64,000 nt of DNA from Malaya genurostris (Eukaryota; Arthropoda; Insecta; Diptera; Culicidae): the NCBI RefSeq assembly GCF_030247185.1, contig NC_080571.1:43399502-43463501 (forward strand), in the 5' to 3' direction. A program made the translations under genes and the position numbers. The notes under the pieces are model-generated. The model was not told the DNA's origin and did not search any database. It saw only the letters and a program-made list of their open reading frames with translations. This document shows positions 1 through 10,639 of this stretch, piece by piece; positions within the stretch are counted from its first letter, which is position 1; each line of letters begins with the position of its first letter.

Positions 1-627
1 TGTCTGAGCGCAAGTTTGCAAGTTGCGCCAGTAGCTTGCATGTTTGGATGCAGCCCAAGAACGAATCTTGTGCTTTATCCAACTAGTTGAAAGTTGTAAA
101 GCTGGTTCAGGACCAACAAAATCATTCGTTGCACCAGCTCTAGCCAACTCATCAGCCCATTCATTTCCAGTAATACCAGAATGGCCGGGTACACATAAGA
201 AGTAAACAGCATTTGAAATGCTGAGGTCTTCAATTTGAGTTCGACATGCGATCGCTAGATTCCACCGTGAGTCATTCGAACTGAGTGCTTTTAAGGCTGC
301 CTGACTGTCGGAGCAAAAATAAATTCGTTTACCACAGATCCTCTGCTGAAGTGCCGATTGTACTCCACACAGAATCGCGTAGATTTCTGCTTGGAACACA
401 GTACAGTATTTACCAAGTGAATGAGACTGTTCCAGTCTCATTTCACGACAGTAGACACCAGCACCAGCACGACCATTCAACAGAGAACCGTCCGTATAAC
501 AAACTATGTGTTCATCAAGTTGTCGTTCCAGACAACCAGACAACCATTCCTCACGAAGAGGATAGCTCATATTGAATGTTTTGAAAGGAAAACTGCATGT
601 GAGAGTTAGGTTATTAGGAGCGAGTAA
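1..627 (-). pseudogene. Non-LTR ORF2, RNase H domain, partial
   Basis: The minus-strand frame downstream of the TAG at 628-630 stays open to the window edge and encodes an RNase H. All four expected acidic positions are visible: YTDGSLLNG, then FQAEIYAIL, then CSDSQAALKAL, then PGHSGITGNEWADELA. The domain degrades the RNA strand of the RNA-DNA hybrid during retrotransposition. The text after it (GPEPALQLSTSW) resembles the C-terminal tail of LOA-type elements. The continuation lies outside the window. Confidence 0.85.
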
Positions 628-3027
628 CTACTCATCCCATGTAACCATTTGAGACCACAAGCGAGTGTGGTTGGTAGTATAATCTAATGGGTTACTGTTC
701 CAAAGCCCTGTAACCTTAAGACGGTATGCACAAGATAATGCTTCTTGTTTTAGCAACACATGTAGTGGTTTAATACACAGTAGCGCCTCTAGAGCAGCAG
801 TAGGAGTTGTCGTGAATGCTCCTGTCATCCCCATTAGGACCATCCTCTGGAGATGATTTAGCTTTGACTGAACTGTCACGACTTCTCCTTTCTGCCACCA
901 TACAAGACATCCATATGCTAAAATTGGTCTAACGATAGTTGTGTAGATCCAATGAATGTATCTGGGTTTGAGTCCCCATGATTTTCCAAAAGCTCGTCTG
1001 CATTGGCCGAAAGCCATACAAGCTCTCTTAATCCTGAAGTCAATGTGAGCAGACCAATTCAGTTTTGAGTCAAGAATAACCTCGCCGTATTTAACTTGTT
1101 CGACCACAGTCACCTCTGAACCAAAGAACTGCAACGGACGAGCTCCTGTGATTATCCTACGATGAGTGAAAAGCACCATTGATGTTTTGCCCGGATTTAC
1201 GGATAATCCAACCTGACAACACCATTGTTCTACAGATCGCAGGGCTTGTTGCATTAAATCAAAGAGAGTGTTAATGCTTATACCGGTCATCAATATATGA
1301 TAATCGTCGGCAAAACCATAAGTCGGAAATCCAAGGTTATTAAGTTTCCTTAACAAACCATCAGCGACTAGGTTCCATAAAAGTGGGGATAGTACACCAC
1401 CTTGAGGACACCCACGGACACTCAGCTTTCTAATCTCTGCTTGCCGAAGCGATGAACAAAGAAGTCGATTGCTAAGCATTGCGTGTATCCAATTTGTGAT
1501 ACTTGAAGGTATGCCATGACCACGGGCTGCTTCCAGAATTGAATTGAAAGACACGTTATCAAAGGCACCTTCAATATCTAGGAAAACTCCCAAGCAAGAT
1601 TGCTTTTGTGAGAAAGCTTTTTCAATGTTGTACACAACATCATGTAACAGGGTTGTAGTGGACTTTCCACGCTGGTAAGCATGTTGCATTCCATGTAGCG
1701 GTTGCACGCCCAGACTAACATTCCTGATATAGTGATCGACTATGCGTTCCACTGTTTTAAGAAGAAATGAGCTTAGACTGATAGGCCTGAAACTCTTCGC
1801 TTCCTCATAAGTGTCGCGACCGCCTTTGGGAATAAATTTGACAATTATTTCCTGCCAGGCTCTTGGAATATATCCAGTCGCAAGACTAAAAGTAAGTATT
1901 TTCTTCAAAACATGTTTGAAATGTTCATACCCTTTCTGCAGTAACACTGGGAAAACTCCATCCTTTCCAGGAGACTTGTACGGAGCAAAACTCTCAACTG
2001 CCCATTTGACCGATTCAATCGTCACAACGCTTCGAGCAAGGGCCCAAGAATCGTAACTACCTGAAAAAGTCTCGGGAAGAGCTGTCGGTGATGGATCCAT
2101 ACATCCTGGAAAGTGAGTGTTAAAAAGATAGTGAAGTACATCACCTTCATCAGACAAGTGTTCACCATCTGAAGTTCTTAGGAAACTGACATTAAAATCC
2201 TTAGACTTCGAAAGTAACTTATTTAATCTGCTAGCCTCGTTGAGACTAGAGACATTTGTGCAGAGGCTTTTCCAACCACTTCGCTCAGACGATCGAAGAG
2301 CATTTTTGTAAGCCCTTCGAGCCGACACGAATGCCTCCGACCCATCTCTGCGTCGGTGGTTCCAAGCTCTTCTGCATAGTTTCCTTAGTCTATCAAGTTC
2401 AGCATTCCACCAAGGAGTTCCTCTAGTAGCTCGCACAATCCGAAGTGGACAAGCCTCTTCATATGCTGCAACTATGAGTGAGTTTGTCTCGTCGACAACA
2501 TTTTCCAAATCAATTGGGGTTTCAATTGTTGGTTGGTACCCGTAAAATCTAGTCGCCAAGCCCTCTCCATAGAGGTCCCAGTTTGTAGATTTGGGATTAC
2601 GATATGTGATAATATCAAATTTAACGTTTGAATGATCAAAGAATATGTACTTATGATCAGACAACGAAGGTTCGAGCTCATCGAAGACGAGCCAATTCAC
2701 CAACTCATGCGCAATTCTATCAGAGCAGAGAGTTACGTCCAAAACCTCCTCTCTTCCAGATCTCGAAAAAGTTGGACGGTTTCCTGCATTGACTATGTGC
2801 AGGTTTGTACTGCTCACAAATTCCATCATATCAGAGCCTCTCGAATTTATATCTGTGCTGCCCCAAATGATATGGTGAGCATTTATGTCACTGCCGATTA
2901 CAAGCGGTAAATCACTCTTGCAGCAGTATGATACAACCTTTTTGAAGTCATCGCTTGGCGAAGGTTGGTTATGCGGTAAATATGCCGAACAATAGACATA
3001 TTTCCTGTCTATGCCATCAATAGTCAT
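628..3027 (-). pseudogene. Non-LTR ORF2, endonuclease C-terminus and reverse transcriptase
   Basis: This is 799 residues of open frame. About residues 1-140 hold the second half of the endonuclease, with SDINAHH, WGSTD and the terminal SDHKY histidine motif. A linker with TPWWNAEL follows, as is typical between endonuclease and RT. The RT spans roughly residues 340-640: KSPGKDGVFPVLL, FRPISLSSFLLKTVERI, QHAYQRGKSTTTLL, the first catalytic Asp in GVFLDIEGAFD, GCPQGGVLSPLLWNL, and the catalytic pair in YGFADDYH. The ATG at 3027 is internal to the endonuclease and is not a real start. The segment ends at the TAG at 628-630, after which the frame stays open through RNase H. The RT core looks intact, so decay is recent or slight. 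Confidence 0.88.
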
Positions 3028-3036
3028 ACCAACTAG

Positions 3037-3288
3037 TCATATGAGAGAAACATCGAGAGCACTATTTGCAAGTATGCATGCTCGAGGCATTTCACGTGGA
3101 TTAGTCATACCGGTCTTGTTGAAGGCAACAAAGACTGGGTTTAACAATTTTCCAATGTAGAAGTTTCCCTTTTGAAAATATGGTTCTTGAACCAAAGCTA
3201 TAGAAGCTTTACCTTCTTGCAGAAGTCTGGATAGATTCATAGTTGCTGTACGTTTATGCTGAAGATTGATTTGTGCCACTCTAACCAT
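3037..3288 (-). pseudogene. Non-LTR ORF2, N-terminal endonuclease segment
   Basis: This 83-residue segment starts with an ATG at 3288 and carries the first endonuclease blocks: the N-terminal AQINLQHK strand, and ALVQEPYF, whose Glu is the usual metal-binding residue. It ends at an in-frame TGA (3037-3039). The same frame continues directly into the next segment, where the rest of the domain (SDINAHH and SDHKY motifs) is found, so this is one domain split by a nonsense mutation. The enzyme nicks target DNA to prime reverse transcription. No product with a complete endonuclease can be made from this copy without readthrough. Confidence 0.8.
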
Positions 3289-3291
3289 TAT

Positions 3292-3830
3292 AAATTAGAG
3301 TAACGAACATTCCACCTCCAGCACTAACCGTACAACAACTACAAGAAACCAAATATATTGGCTTATAATCGCCTATAGCGAACCATGTAAGGATTTTTTT
3401 AAATGTTATTATCATTTAAATCCCACGAGTTGCGAAGAAAGAAGTCGTCCACTGTGCCAGAGCTTCGCTTAACACAGCAAGGGAACACCCCAAGATATTC
3501 CGTTCACGACTGCATTGTTTAACCTCCTGCAGCCATTCAGTCATCGGCACGGAAATACACCTTGACTTAGGAGTTCCTATTTTTGTGGCCTTTTACGACA
3601 TGGAACAGGAAACCAGTGGATCAATTCTTGGTAGAAAATAATTCCGCCGGATGCCACACGGCTTACCTGTTTGGTGGACTTATACCACCAGTACAGGTGG
3701 ACCGTAGCGTTATTCTTAGCCAGTTGGGAAACCGCTACCGACACTACACGGCTATCTAGGCTGCTCAGAGAGGGAAGTTGACATTGATGGTCAACTTCCA
3801 TGGATGGCCGAGCAGCCTGAGCACTCTTTG
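3292..3830. other. Unassigned repeat-derived stretch upstream of the LOA-like ORF2
   Basis: Minus-strand open text here (an ORF spanning 3577-3972, and a short one at about 3410-3570) has no zinc knuckles or other ORF1 hallmark. The upper part of the 3577-3972 frame belongs to the neighbouring endonuclease remnant. The rest, including the words HLYWWYKSTKQ and IHWFPVPCRK, I do not recognise. It may be a 5' UTR or ORF1 remnant of the LOA-like element, or a separate fragment. Confidence 0.3.
3759..3817. repeat. Imperfect inverted repeat (hairpin)
   Basis: GGCTGCTC and GGAAGTTGAC on the left (3759-3782) pair with GTCAACTTCC and GAGCAGCC on the right (3790-3817) across a short loop; the right arm has about four extra bases. 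It lies where the second endonuclease remnant loses similarity, so it may mark a rearrangement junction. Confidence 0.6.
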
Positions 3831-4191
3831 TCCCACCAAGGGTTTGGAGGCCTTCTGTTAGACGATGGGCCAAAAAATGGGATTGTTCTGCGGCCTCCAG
3901 AATCGAACAAACGAGGAAGTCATAATCTTCAAGTGAGGCGAGCTCTTCCATTGAATTTAAGATACTTGACATATCACTTTGGAATTAAATCTAGTCAATA
4001 TTGTTTGTCAAATCATATGGAATATTAACTGAATTAGTAATGCCTTTGTTACTGCTAATTGAGATGATGATTGGTAAATGATTGCTACCGTGTAAATCAG
4101 GAAATACTTTCCAGGTGCAATCTAGTCGAACTGAAGTCGAACAAAGAGATAAATCTAATGCACTTGGACGTGCAGGAGGTCTTGGGGTATC
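3831..4191 (-). pseudogene. Second non-LTR endonuclease remnant (I-like)
   Basis: Minus-strand translation from 4191 gives RPPARPSALDLSLCS, then DCTWKVFPDLHGSNHLPI, which is the C-terminal half of an I-group endonuclease (the LDL-LCS strand and the GS-H catalytic histidine motif). The frame then meets two stops near 4000 and continues into a typical endonuclease-RT linker. A frameshift within it recovers the word NPWWDKECS, the usual linker signature. No RT follows. It is clearly distinct from the LOA-like element, so two retrotransposon fragments abut in the same orientation. Only about 120 residues survive. Confidence 0.7.
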
Positions 4192-4561
4192 TCAGGTTTA
4201 TATATAATAAGTTTTGAAATTCCAAACCGTTGTGGAAAATCGTACATGAATTTTATGAATCCTGCTATAACATAACCCAAGTAACAATTCGTATGCCTAA
4301 TGGTTTTGATTGTAGTTTATAGAAGTTTTGTAATTGATTTTTCAATCACTACCTGTTTTATGACGACTATAATAAATGTCTCTTTTGACAAGTATTATCA
4401 TAGTTTTTAAAGCTTCTATAAAACTTTTTACCCAGACTAACAACTGGACTAAAAATAAAACAATGTGTACTAGACAGGCCCGTGCGCAGGGGGGGGGGGG
4501 GTTTGGGGGTTTTAACCCCCCCCATGAAGAATTTTGTTTAAATTAAGTTTCATGAACAATG

Positions 4562-5762
4562 CACGGAACGACCGAAATTAGCTCTGCGCCTAATTACTGT
4601 TTTTGAATTAGTTGATTTTAACAACAAAATTTCCAAAATAACTATAAAATTAGTTAAAATTGAGAATTTACTTTGCTGAAAAAACTCTTATTTTTAGAGA
4701 ATGTGTTTAGTTGGTGGATATCCTGGGCACAAACCAGCAATATTTCAATCCAACACGAAATTCTCATTGACAACTAATTTTGTTATTAAAATCAGAAAAT
4801 TTGTTTCTATTTATCTATCACCATCATTACTGAAGGACAGCACAAAGAAAACAAAATTGAAATGGGTATTATTAACAACTTTATTAGCCAAACACTCATG
4901 AGAAGTGTCAAAGCAAAACAATCCATTAAAACGCTAAAAAGGACAGTCTTATTGAAACTGCTTGAAAATTGTTTTGATGTTTTTCGCATGTGTTCGATAT
5001 ATCTTTATTTAAATTTCTAAACCGATATGTAAAAATGTCGTAAACTGTTAGTGGAAATCGTATTTATTCCGAATTTGTGCGCACTTGAAGCGATTCTGCG
5101 TAATAATGTTTTTACGCGGAACAGTGAAGTGAATTTCGAATATTTCACTCTAATTGTGATGAAGTTTTTTTGTATCTTCAAACCTTCCGAGCTGCGCCGT
5201 CCGGTGTACTACTTGTATTCGGTTTTTGTTTTCCGAGTGCTCAAAGTTTTCAGTGAGAATGAAGAAAACAGTGATTTAGAAGAAAAAATTCAAAAAGATG
5301 TTTATGTTTCGTTTATGTCTTTTTCTCCAATACAACATCGTATCTATACCTGCCAATATAGAAAAGACAACCGCGTCTGAAATTTTTTCGGCAGTAGTGT
5401 GCCATCTAGTGGTTAGTAGTCATAACGGTGTTAGCGTTTCGGTGACAGGGCGCCATATAGCTGCAGATTGCAGAAGCCAATTCAACCATTCATATTGGTT
5501 GAAAACAACATTTTATTTCTTTAATTCAACTAAAAAATTAGTTGAATGGAAATGAAATGTGCCTTAATTAAGAAATGACAGCACGTTTAATTTGTGAAAA
5601 ATAATGACTATTCAACAAATATTTTTTTATTATTAAGGGAATGAGAATAAAAAATCTAAATTAGCAAAAGTAAGATTTTTTTAGTTGTCTCAAAAAATAA
5701 CTAACTAAAATCAGCATATCAACTAAATTTTTCGCGAAAATGATAATTTCGGTCGTTCCGTG
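4562..5762. mobile_element. TIR element with CACGGAACGACCGAAATTA ends, nested in the hAT element
   Basis: CACGGAACGACCGAAATTA at 4562-4580 is matched in reverse complement at 5744-5762. I find no target duplication, so the superfamily is open. The 1.2-kb interior has only short ORFs (for example 5051-5380 on the plus strand) that resemble nothing I know, and a local palindrome around 5523-5546. It is probably non-autonomous. Confidence 0.6.
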
Positions 5763-5850
5763 TGGAGTACTTATTATATTAACACGTTGACTGCCACGAC
5801 CATTTTCAGAATTCCGGTCTAAAAAGCCAATTGCATTTAATCATTTTATA

Positions 5851-6779
5851 AAAGGTGATTTTTTTGAGGTTAGGATTTTCATGCATTAGTATTTGCTCAG
5901 ATTTTTTGAGGTTATGATTTTCATGCATTATTATTTGCTCAGTATGCTCTGACATTTCATCATGAATAGACTTACTAACGAGCAACGCTTGCAAATCAGT
6001 GAATGGGCCCTAGAAAAGTTGGCAGAAAATCCGCTTTTTTATCGACAAATTTTGTTCAGCGATGAGGCTCATTTCTGGTTGAATGGCTACGTAAATAAGC
6101 AAAATTGCCGCATTTGGAGTGAAGAGCAACCAGAAGCCGTTCAAGAACTGCCCATGCATCCCGAAAAATGCACTGTTTGGTGTGGTTTGTACGCTGGTGG
6201 AATCATTGGACCGTATTTTTTCAAAGATGCTGTTGGACGCAACGTTACAGTGAATGGCGATCGCTATCGTTCGATGCTAACAAACTTTTTGTTGCCAAAA
6301 ATGGAAGAACTGAACTTGGTTGACATGTGGTTTCAACAAGATGGCGCTACATGCCACACAGCTCGCGATTCTATGGCCATTTTGAGGGAAAACTTCGAAG
6401 AACAATTCATCTCAAGAAATGGACCGGTAAGTTGGCCACCAAGATCATGCGATTTGACGCCTTTAGACTATTTTTTGTGGGGCTACGTCAAGTCTAAAGT
6501 CTACAGAAATAAGCCAGTAACTATTCCAGCTTTGGAAGACAACATTTCCGAAGAAATTCGGGCTATTCCGGCCGAAATGCTCGAAAAAGTTGCCCAAAAT
6601 TGGACTTTCCGAATGGACCACCTAAGACGTAGCCGCGGTCAACATTTAAATGAAATTATCTTCAAAAAGTAAATGTCATGTACCAATCTAACGTTTAAAA
6701 TAAAGAACCGATGAGATTTTGCAAATTTAATGCGTTTTATTGTTTAAAAAAGTTCTCAAGCTCTTAAAAAATCACCCTG
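5851..6779 (+). mobile_element. DD41D Tc1/mariner-type element, internal-deletion copy
   Basis: The element is flanked by TA on both sides (5849-5850 and 6780-6781). Its short terminal inverted repeats share GGTGATTTTTT. The 5' leader holds an imperfect tandem duplication of about 42 bp (roughly 5866-5950, with the word GATTTTCATGCATTA twice). It contains one transposase ORF that lacks most of the N-terminus. A nearly identical copy lies at 57854-58778: over the shared roughly 770 bp I count only about four differences, so both are young. Confidence 0.85.
5962..6672 (+). pseudogene. DD41D transposase, start fused to catalytic domain, HTH deleted
   Basis: This 236-residue ORF keeps a plausible native start (MNRLTNEQRLQI) and then jumps to EWALEKLAENP and the whole catalytic core. 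The three acidic residues are visible in FSDEAHF, QQDGATCH and CDLTPLDYFLWG. Counting from the second Asp to the Asp of PLDY gives 41 intervening residues, the DD41D class. Family members are normally about 340 residues with an N-terminal helix-turn-helix that binds the TIRs. About 100-110 residues covering that region are missing here in frame. The product might fold as a catalytic domain but should not bind ends specifically. It terminates at TAA with an AATAAA-like signal (AAAATAAAG) shortly after. Confidence 0.85.
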
Positions 6780-8199
6780 TATTATTAAAGACTATAATTA
6801 TATTACATAGTAATCATCAAAAAGCATAGAACATTGATTTTTTGTTCTCTTCCCAGAAGCCATCTATCCATATTAGCACTGATATGCTACGAGTTTAAGC
6901 GTAGCTACGCGACAATGGAAAGTAAACACAGTACGAGGTAACTCGTAGTCGGCGTCCTAGCAAAGAACGGAATATACGAGTTATCTCGTAGTTGGCAGTC
7001 AACGTGTTAATTTCTGCACACGAGCCTGTCAGAATTCGTTTTACATTATCAATATAGTGGATGAGCCGCCTTTTCGCCTTTTGGACACCCCCCTCTCCCC
7101 TTGAAACCCCCCCCTCATGGATGATTCCTGCGCACGGGCCTGGTACTAGAAAAAAACAATGCAAACGCTCTTAATATTGCTTTCAAACATTTTCTTTAAA
7201 ACATTATTGTCAGCTAAATTCTTTAATAAATCTAGTTTTGTGTGTGTGCGTGTTCATTGGATGACAGTTTCACTCAGAGCAAATTTAAGGGTTCTAAAGT
7301 ACATTTATGACACATTTGTTGTGGGCTATTTGATTTATTGCTTCTTGGGTTAAGCGTAATTTGCATTAACGAAAATTTCATGGCCGCCATTATGATGTTC
7401 TATACCGTAGCATTTATTGACATCAAATGTACTTCGAAATGCAAAAATGAATAAAAATGATGGGCTTTAATGATTCATTTTCAGAACGTATACACAAGTT
7501 TCAATGCCACGAAATAGTTTTATACAAAAATGACGAAGAATCACAAAAAATAATTTTCAAAATTCATGGAGATTTTCGCAAAACCTGCATTTATTTCAAG
7601 GCAATTAGTTATAATTCTTATTTTTATCCAAACATTCACGACAAAAATAAAAGCGCATGAAGTTTTTACGTTCGGAAAAAACCTCAAACTTGTAAATAAA
7701 ATTTAATATATTCTTACTGGTTGCATTCAAAGCAGACATGACACACACACATAGCCATGAAAAATATTATCAAAACGACAGTTTATTCATAGCGGAATTC
7801 ATTCCTTCCGAATAAATTAAATGTTGATCGTAGAGCTGGTTTCAAAATTTTCTTGAACTGGAGTTTAAACGCAGGTTTATGCTAATTCTTCACATTGCTT
7901 TATAAACCTTATGAAGAATGGTCCACTTGGCAGGCTATTATAGAGGGATTCAGTAGGCTTTCGTGGAGTTTAAAGTTTTAATACAAGATTTATTAGGTAA
8001 CATTGAAGACAGCTACAAGTATTTATTAATATTAAAATTGTTACTTGGGATAAGAGATAAGGAATAGTTTGAGAAAGCCTTCGTTACACCACTAGGTGGT
8101 TTAAAAGAGATTTTTTTAAATTTAATTGTGTAATTTGCACTCGGCTACCATGTGCCGTTGTCTGAATATATATGTATCAATTATTCATATAGCAGATAT

Positions 8200-8300
8200 G
8201 TGCTTCCGTGGCTCAGTCGATTCACTGGCGTGATTTGTGATCTAATGTTTCTCGGTTCAAGTCACGCTGTTGCTATCGATCTTTTGTTTTTTATTCGATT
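8200..8300 (+). mobile_element. tRNA-derived SINE head
   Basis: GTGGCTCAGTCGA (8209-8221) fits an RNA polymerase III A box and GGTTCAAGTCA (8254-8264) a B box, about 45 bp apart as in a tRNA gene. The surrounding bases do not fold into a tRNA cloverleaf. The 3' limit is unclear; the following 250 bp are AT-rich with no gene. Confidence 0.6.
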
Positions 8301-8559
8301 TCAAACCAGGTCATTTTCAAACCACACAATTTCACATGTTCTTGAATACAATTTTGTGTGAAAAACGACGATCCATTTTTGTGCATCTTGTAGGATGTAC
8401 AATCAGATTGAAATCCTAAATCAAAATTAAATGAAATTAAGGAAATGAGTTCAGTTCCAAAATCTAGAAAACTACTTCCAGAATTTGGGTGCAGATCCAG
8501 AGTCATAGTTTCATAATTTAAATGGACCAGAATCAAGGTCAAAATTTACTCCATAGAAA

Positions 8560-10440
8560 AATCATTACAGACGGATATCGCACCAACTGGGAAAAAAAAA
8601 TCTTTCATCTACCATTTCCCAACTTTTCTCTCGTAAGGTAGTGATAAATAATAAAACTGAACTTAGAACTGCTCTGAGTATTTTGAGCTCGTAACGTTGT
8701 TCAATATGTTCCTGTAAGCTTTTTACTACTTATCACATATCTTATGCGGTTTAATTTAAACGATTCAAAGTTGTATTATCGACTTATCGAACCAAAGTAC
8801 CGTGGGCTAGTTTAAATCACTGAGAGCAGTTCGGTAAACAACAAACAAAACGGTGTCCCTCCATCTCCGGATTTTCGTCTTTCTAAACCGATGACTTTCA
8901 GTGAGTTCCTTCCACCGCAGAAGGGGGCAGGAGGAGGAGGAGGAGGAGGAGCAGCAGGACTCCCAGCCAATAAATAACGAGAAAGAGCTCCGAATCCAAT
9001 TAAGGCAATTCCAGCAGCGTTCATAAATTTCTCCCAGGCCTGGTCATCGGAACCGACCCGGAGTGAACCCAGTCGCGATTGTCGTTGTGATCCGCTGTGA
9101 TTGACGACGCCAAGGACAGCCAAGCCATGCCTGGTGGTGAATGCTTTCAGGCCGGTGCTGATCAAGCATCGCTACCCTCCCGTATTCCCGTATGGCGCCC
9201 AACCCGAGTTCCAACCACATCACATCCATAATGGAAAAGCGGCTTTCGTTGGGCTGGTTTCGACCTTGCCGTTTGCTGTCCGTCGTCGATGATGCCGCCT
9301 TCCTCCTGATGGTGACAGGGGGAACTGTGAAGCTTCCATGAATTAGTTTGATCCGTTCGATAACATGCGATAGGCTCCCGGTAGGCTTTCGATTTTTGGT
9401 AAAAGACGACAGAAGCGCATATGACATATGAAAAGTTACGCCAAGGACGCTTCAAACGAACGAACAGAGGACGGTCACACGGTGACTCTGCTTGCATTAA
9501 AATTTGCACACTTTCAAACTTCGTTAAAATATCGCATCGGGTTCTCGGGGCACCGGAGAAAGATGAAAAAAAATCATGAAAATTGGGAAAACACGAAACT
9601 TCGATGCATCACTCTACTATTACATGCAACGCAGATTCGCATCATCTTGATTGATGATTGGTCAGCAACAGCCGAATCCTGCCGGTGGTTTCCGCCGTTA
9701 TGTGCCGGTCCACAACCAGCAGAGTCACTTTGGCAGGAAATGCTTAATGTTGAGGTTTTTCATCCGGATCCCGCCGGACCACACGAGACAGATTTTGGCC
9801 GGGGAGAGCGGATGAGAAAACACACATACAGAAAAACATGCCGAAGCTAGTACACCGAAACTGGAGCCGGATATTTACACACTAATTTTAGATTCACCCA
9901 TTGAGTGTGGAAGGCAAAATGTTTGTGTTTGTTAGATTACAATAAATACGTGTTTCTATTTCATCAATTTAACTATTTAAAAATCATCTATCCAGCAATT
10001 CCCAGTTCACAGTGTAACGAAACTAACCAGGGTTTGGCTATATCAAACTTGACCGATAAATCCCCGAGTGACAGATTGAAATCGCTTTGAACGGTCGTTT
10101 CAACGGCCGATACCGTCCGAAGGTAGGAGGAATCGGAAGTGGAAAAACATATTCCGCATATGTTCGGATACCGACGGGAGCGCACACCAAATGTCGTCTT
10201 TGGAAGAAGATGTCATTTGACAAGGGAAGCCGAATAGGCTTAGTGATAGTGCGGCATCAATGAAAGTGTTGAAGGCACACCGAGAGAAAAGAAAAAAAAG
10301 TAGACTCAAATGAACTTTCGGCAAAAACGTAGAAGAAAGCAGCTTAAAGTATTCTACTGGAATATGATGGGTTAAAATGGTATATTTAAGCTTCCACGCC
10401 CGATTTCTGCCCAAGCTAGCAGCCTACTCTGATGATTAAA
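8560..10440. other. GC-richer stretch without a recognisable gene
   Basis: From about 8810 to 9850 the DNA is richer in G+C and CpG than its surroundings and has overlapping short ORFs on both strands. None shows a domain, and the longest minus ORF (8812-9165) includes a proline run from a (GGA)n tract near 8935-8951. This could be single-copy regulatory or untranslated DNA of a neighbouring host gene. Nothing further can be supported. Confidence 0.3.
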
Positions 10441-10539
10441 GGTAACTTGGATATTGTATCGAAAATACCGTAAAGTGTTGAAACCGCGTAAATCCAGAAT
10501 TGTTAAATAAACAGTTTTACGAATACAAATACGTTTACG

Positions 10540-10616
10540 TTTCGTCTTCGACTCGGCAATGCAGAACAGTTAATGTTGAACCTAACAATTCAACATTAAC
10601 TGCTAAGCAGACGAAA
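10540..10616. repeat. Long stem-loop with a perfect 14-bp inner stem
   Basis: CAGTTAATGTTGAA (10567-10580) pairs perfectly with TTCAACATTAACTG (10589-10602) over an 8-nt loop. An outer pair, TTTCGTCT (10540-10547) and AGACGAAA (10609-10616), extends it with internal bulges. It could be a short foldback MITE core or a miRNA-like hairpin; no TSD was found. Confidence 0.65.
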
Positions 10617-10639
10617 AGCTCAAACTCAACTTTTTGAAA

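Larger units (their letters stand above)
1..3291 (-). mobile_element. LOA-like non-LTR retrotransposon, ORF2 region, cut by window edge
   Basis: Reading the minus strand from 3288 towards 1 gives, in order, an apurinic-type endonuclease, a reverse transcriptase and an RNase H, which is the ORF2 layout of non-LTR retrotransposons that carry RNase H, such as the LOA and I groups. All three parts lie in the same frame (low codon coordinate = 1 mod 3). It is interrupted only by a TGA at 3037-3039 and a TAG at 628-630, with no frameshift that I can see. The RNase H runs off the left edge, so the 3' end is not visible. The early endonuclease words (AQINLQHK, ALVQEP, RACILAN) resemble LOA/R1-group elements; the exact clade is inference. 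Confidence 0.85.
5783..7006. mobile_element. piggyBac-like MITE flanked by TTAA, host of a DD41D mariner
   Basis: CACGTTGACTGCCA at 5783-5796 is the reverse complement of TGGCAGTCAACGTG at 6993-7006, and both ends are flanked by TTAA (5779-5782 and 7007-7010). The TTAA target and the TTGACTGCC-like terminus fit piggyBac. Without the mariner insertion at 5851-6779 the element is about 293 bp. No piggyBac transposase is present. Confidence 0.8.
4475..7142. mobile_element. hAT-type non-autonomous element with 8-bp TSD, host of further insertions
   Basis: The ends CAGGCCCGTGCGCAGG (4475-4490) and its exact reverse complement (7127-7142) are flanked by identical 8-bp copies of GTACTAGA (4467-4474 and 7143-7150). 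The CAGG terminus and 8-bp duplication are the hAT signature. Just inside each terminus lie G-runs on the left and C-runs on the right. Its own body is only about 240 bp once the nested elements at 4562-5762 and 5783-7006 are removed. No hAT transposase is present, so it moved with enzyme supplied in trans. Confidence 0.88.
4276..8049. mobile_element. Outer TIR element with CCCAAGTAACAATT ends, carrying nested insertions
   Basis: The sequence CCCAAGTAACAATT at 4276-4289 is matched in reverse complement at 8036-8049, and both outer flanks read ATAA (4272-4275 and 8050-8053). Removing the nested hAT element and its duplication leaves about 1.1 kb with no transposase. The pairing rests on 14 bp plus a 4-bp flank, so it is weaker than the inner ones. 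The unnested parts (4290-4466, 7151-8035) are AT-rich with no credible ORF. Confidence 0.5.

Noticed and set aside
4489..4523. Poly-G and poly-C runs as assembly error
   Set aside because: G-rich subterminal sequence is present at both ends of the hAT element, so the runs belong to it, though exact lengths may be unreliable.
8203..8275. Possible tRNA gene
   Set aside because: A and B boxes are present, but the sequence does not pair into acceptor and anticodon stems; called as a SINE head.
8812..9165. Minus-strand 117-codon ORF with a proline run
   Set aside because: The proline run comes from a (GGA)n tract; there is no domain, and overlapping ORFs occur on the other strand and frames.
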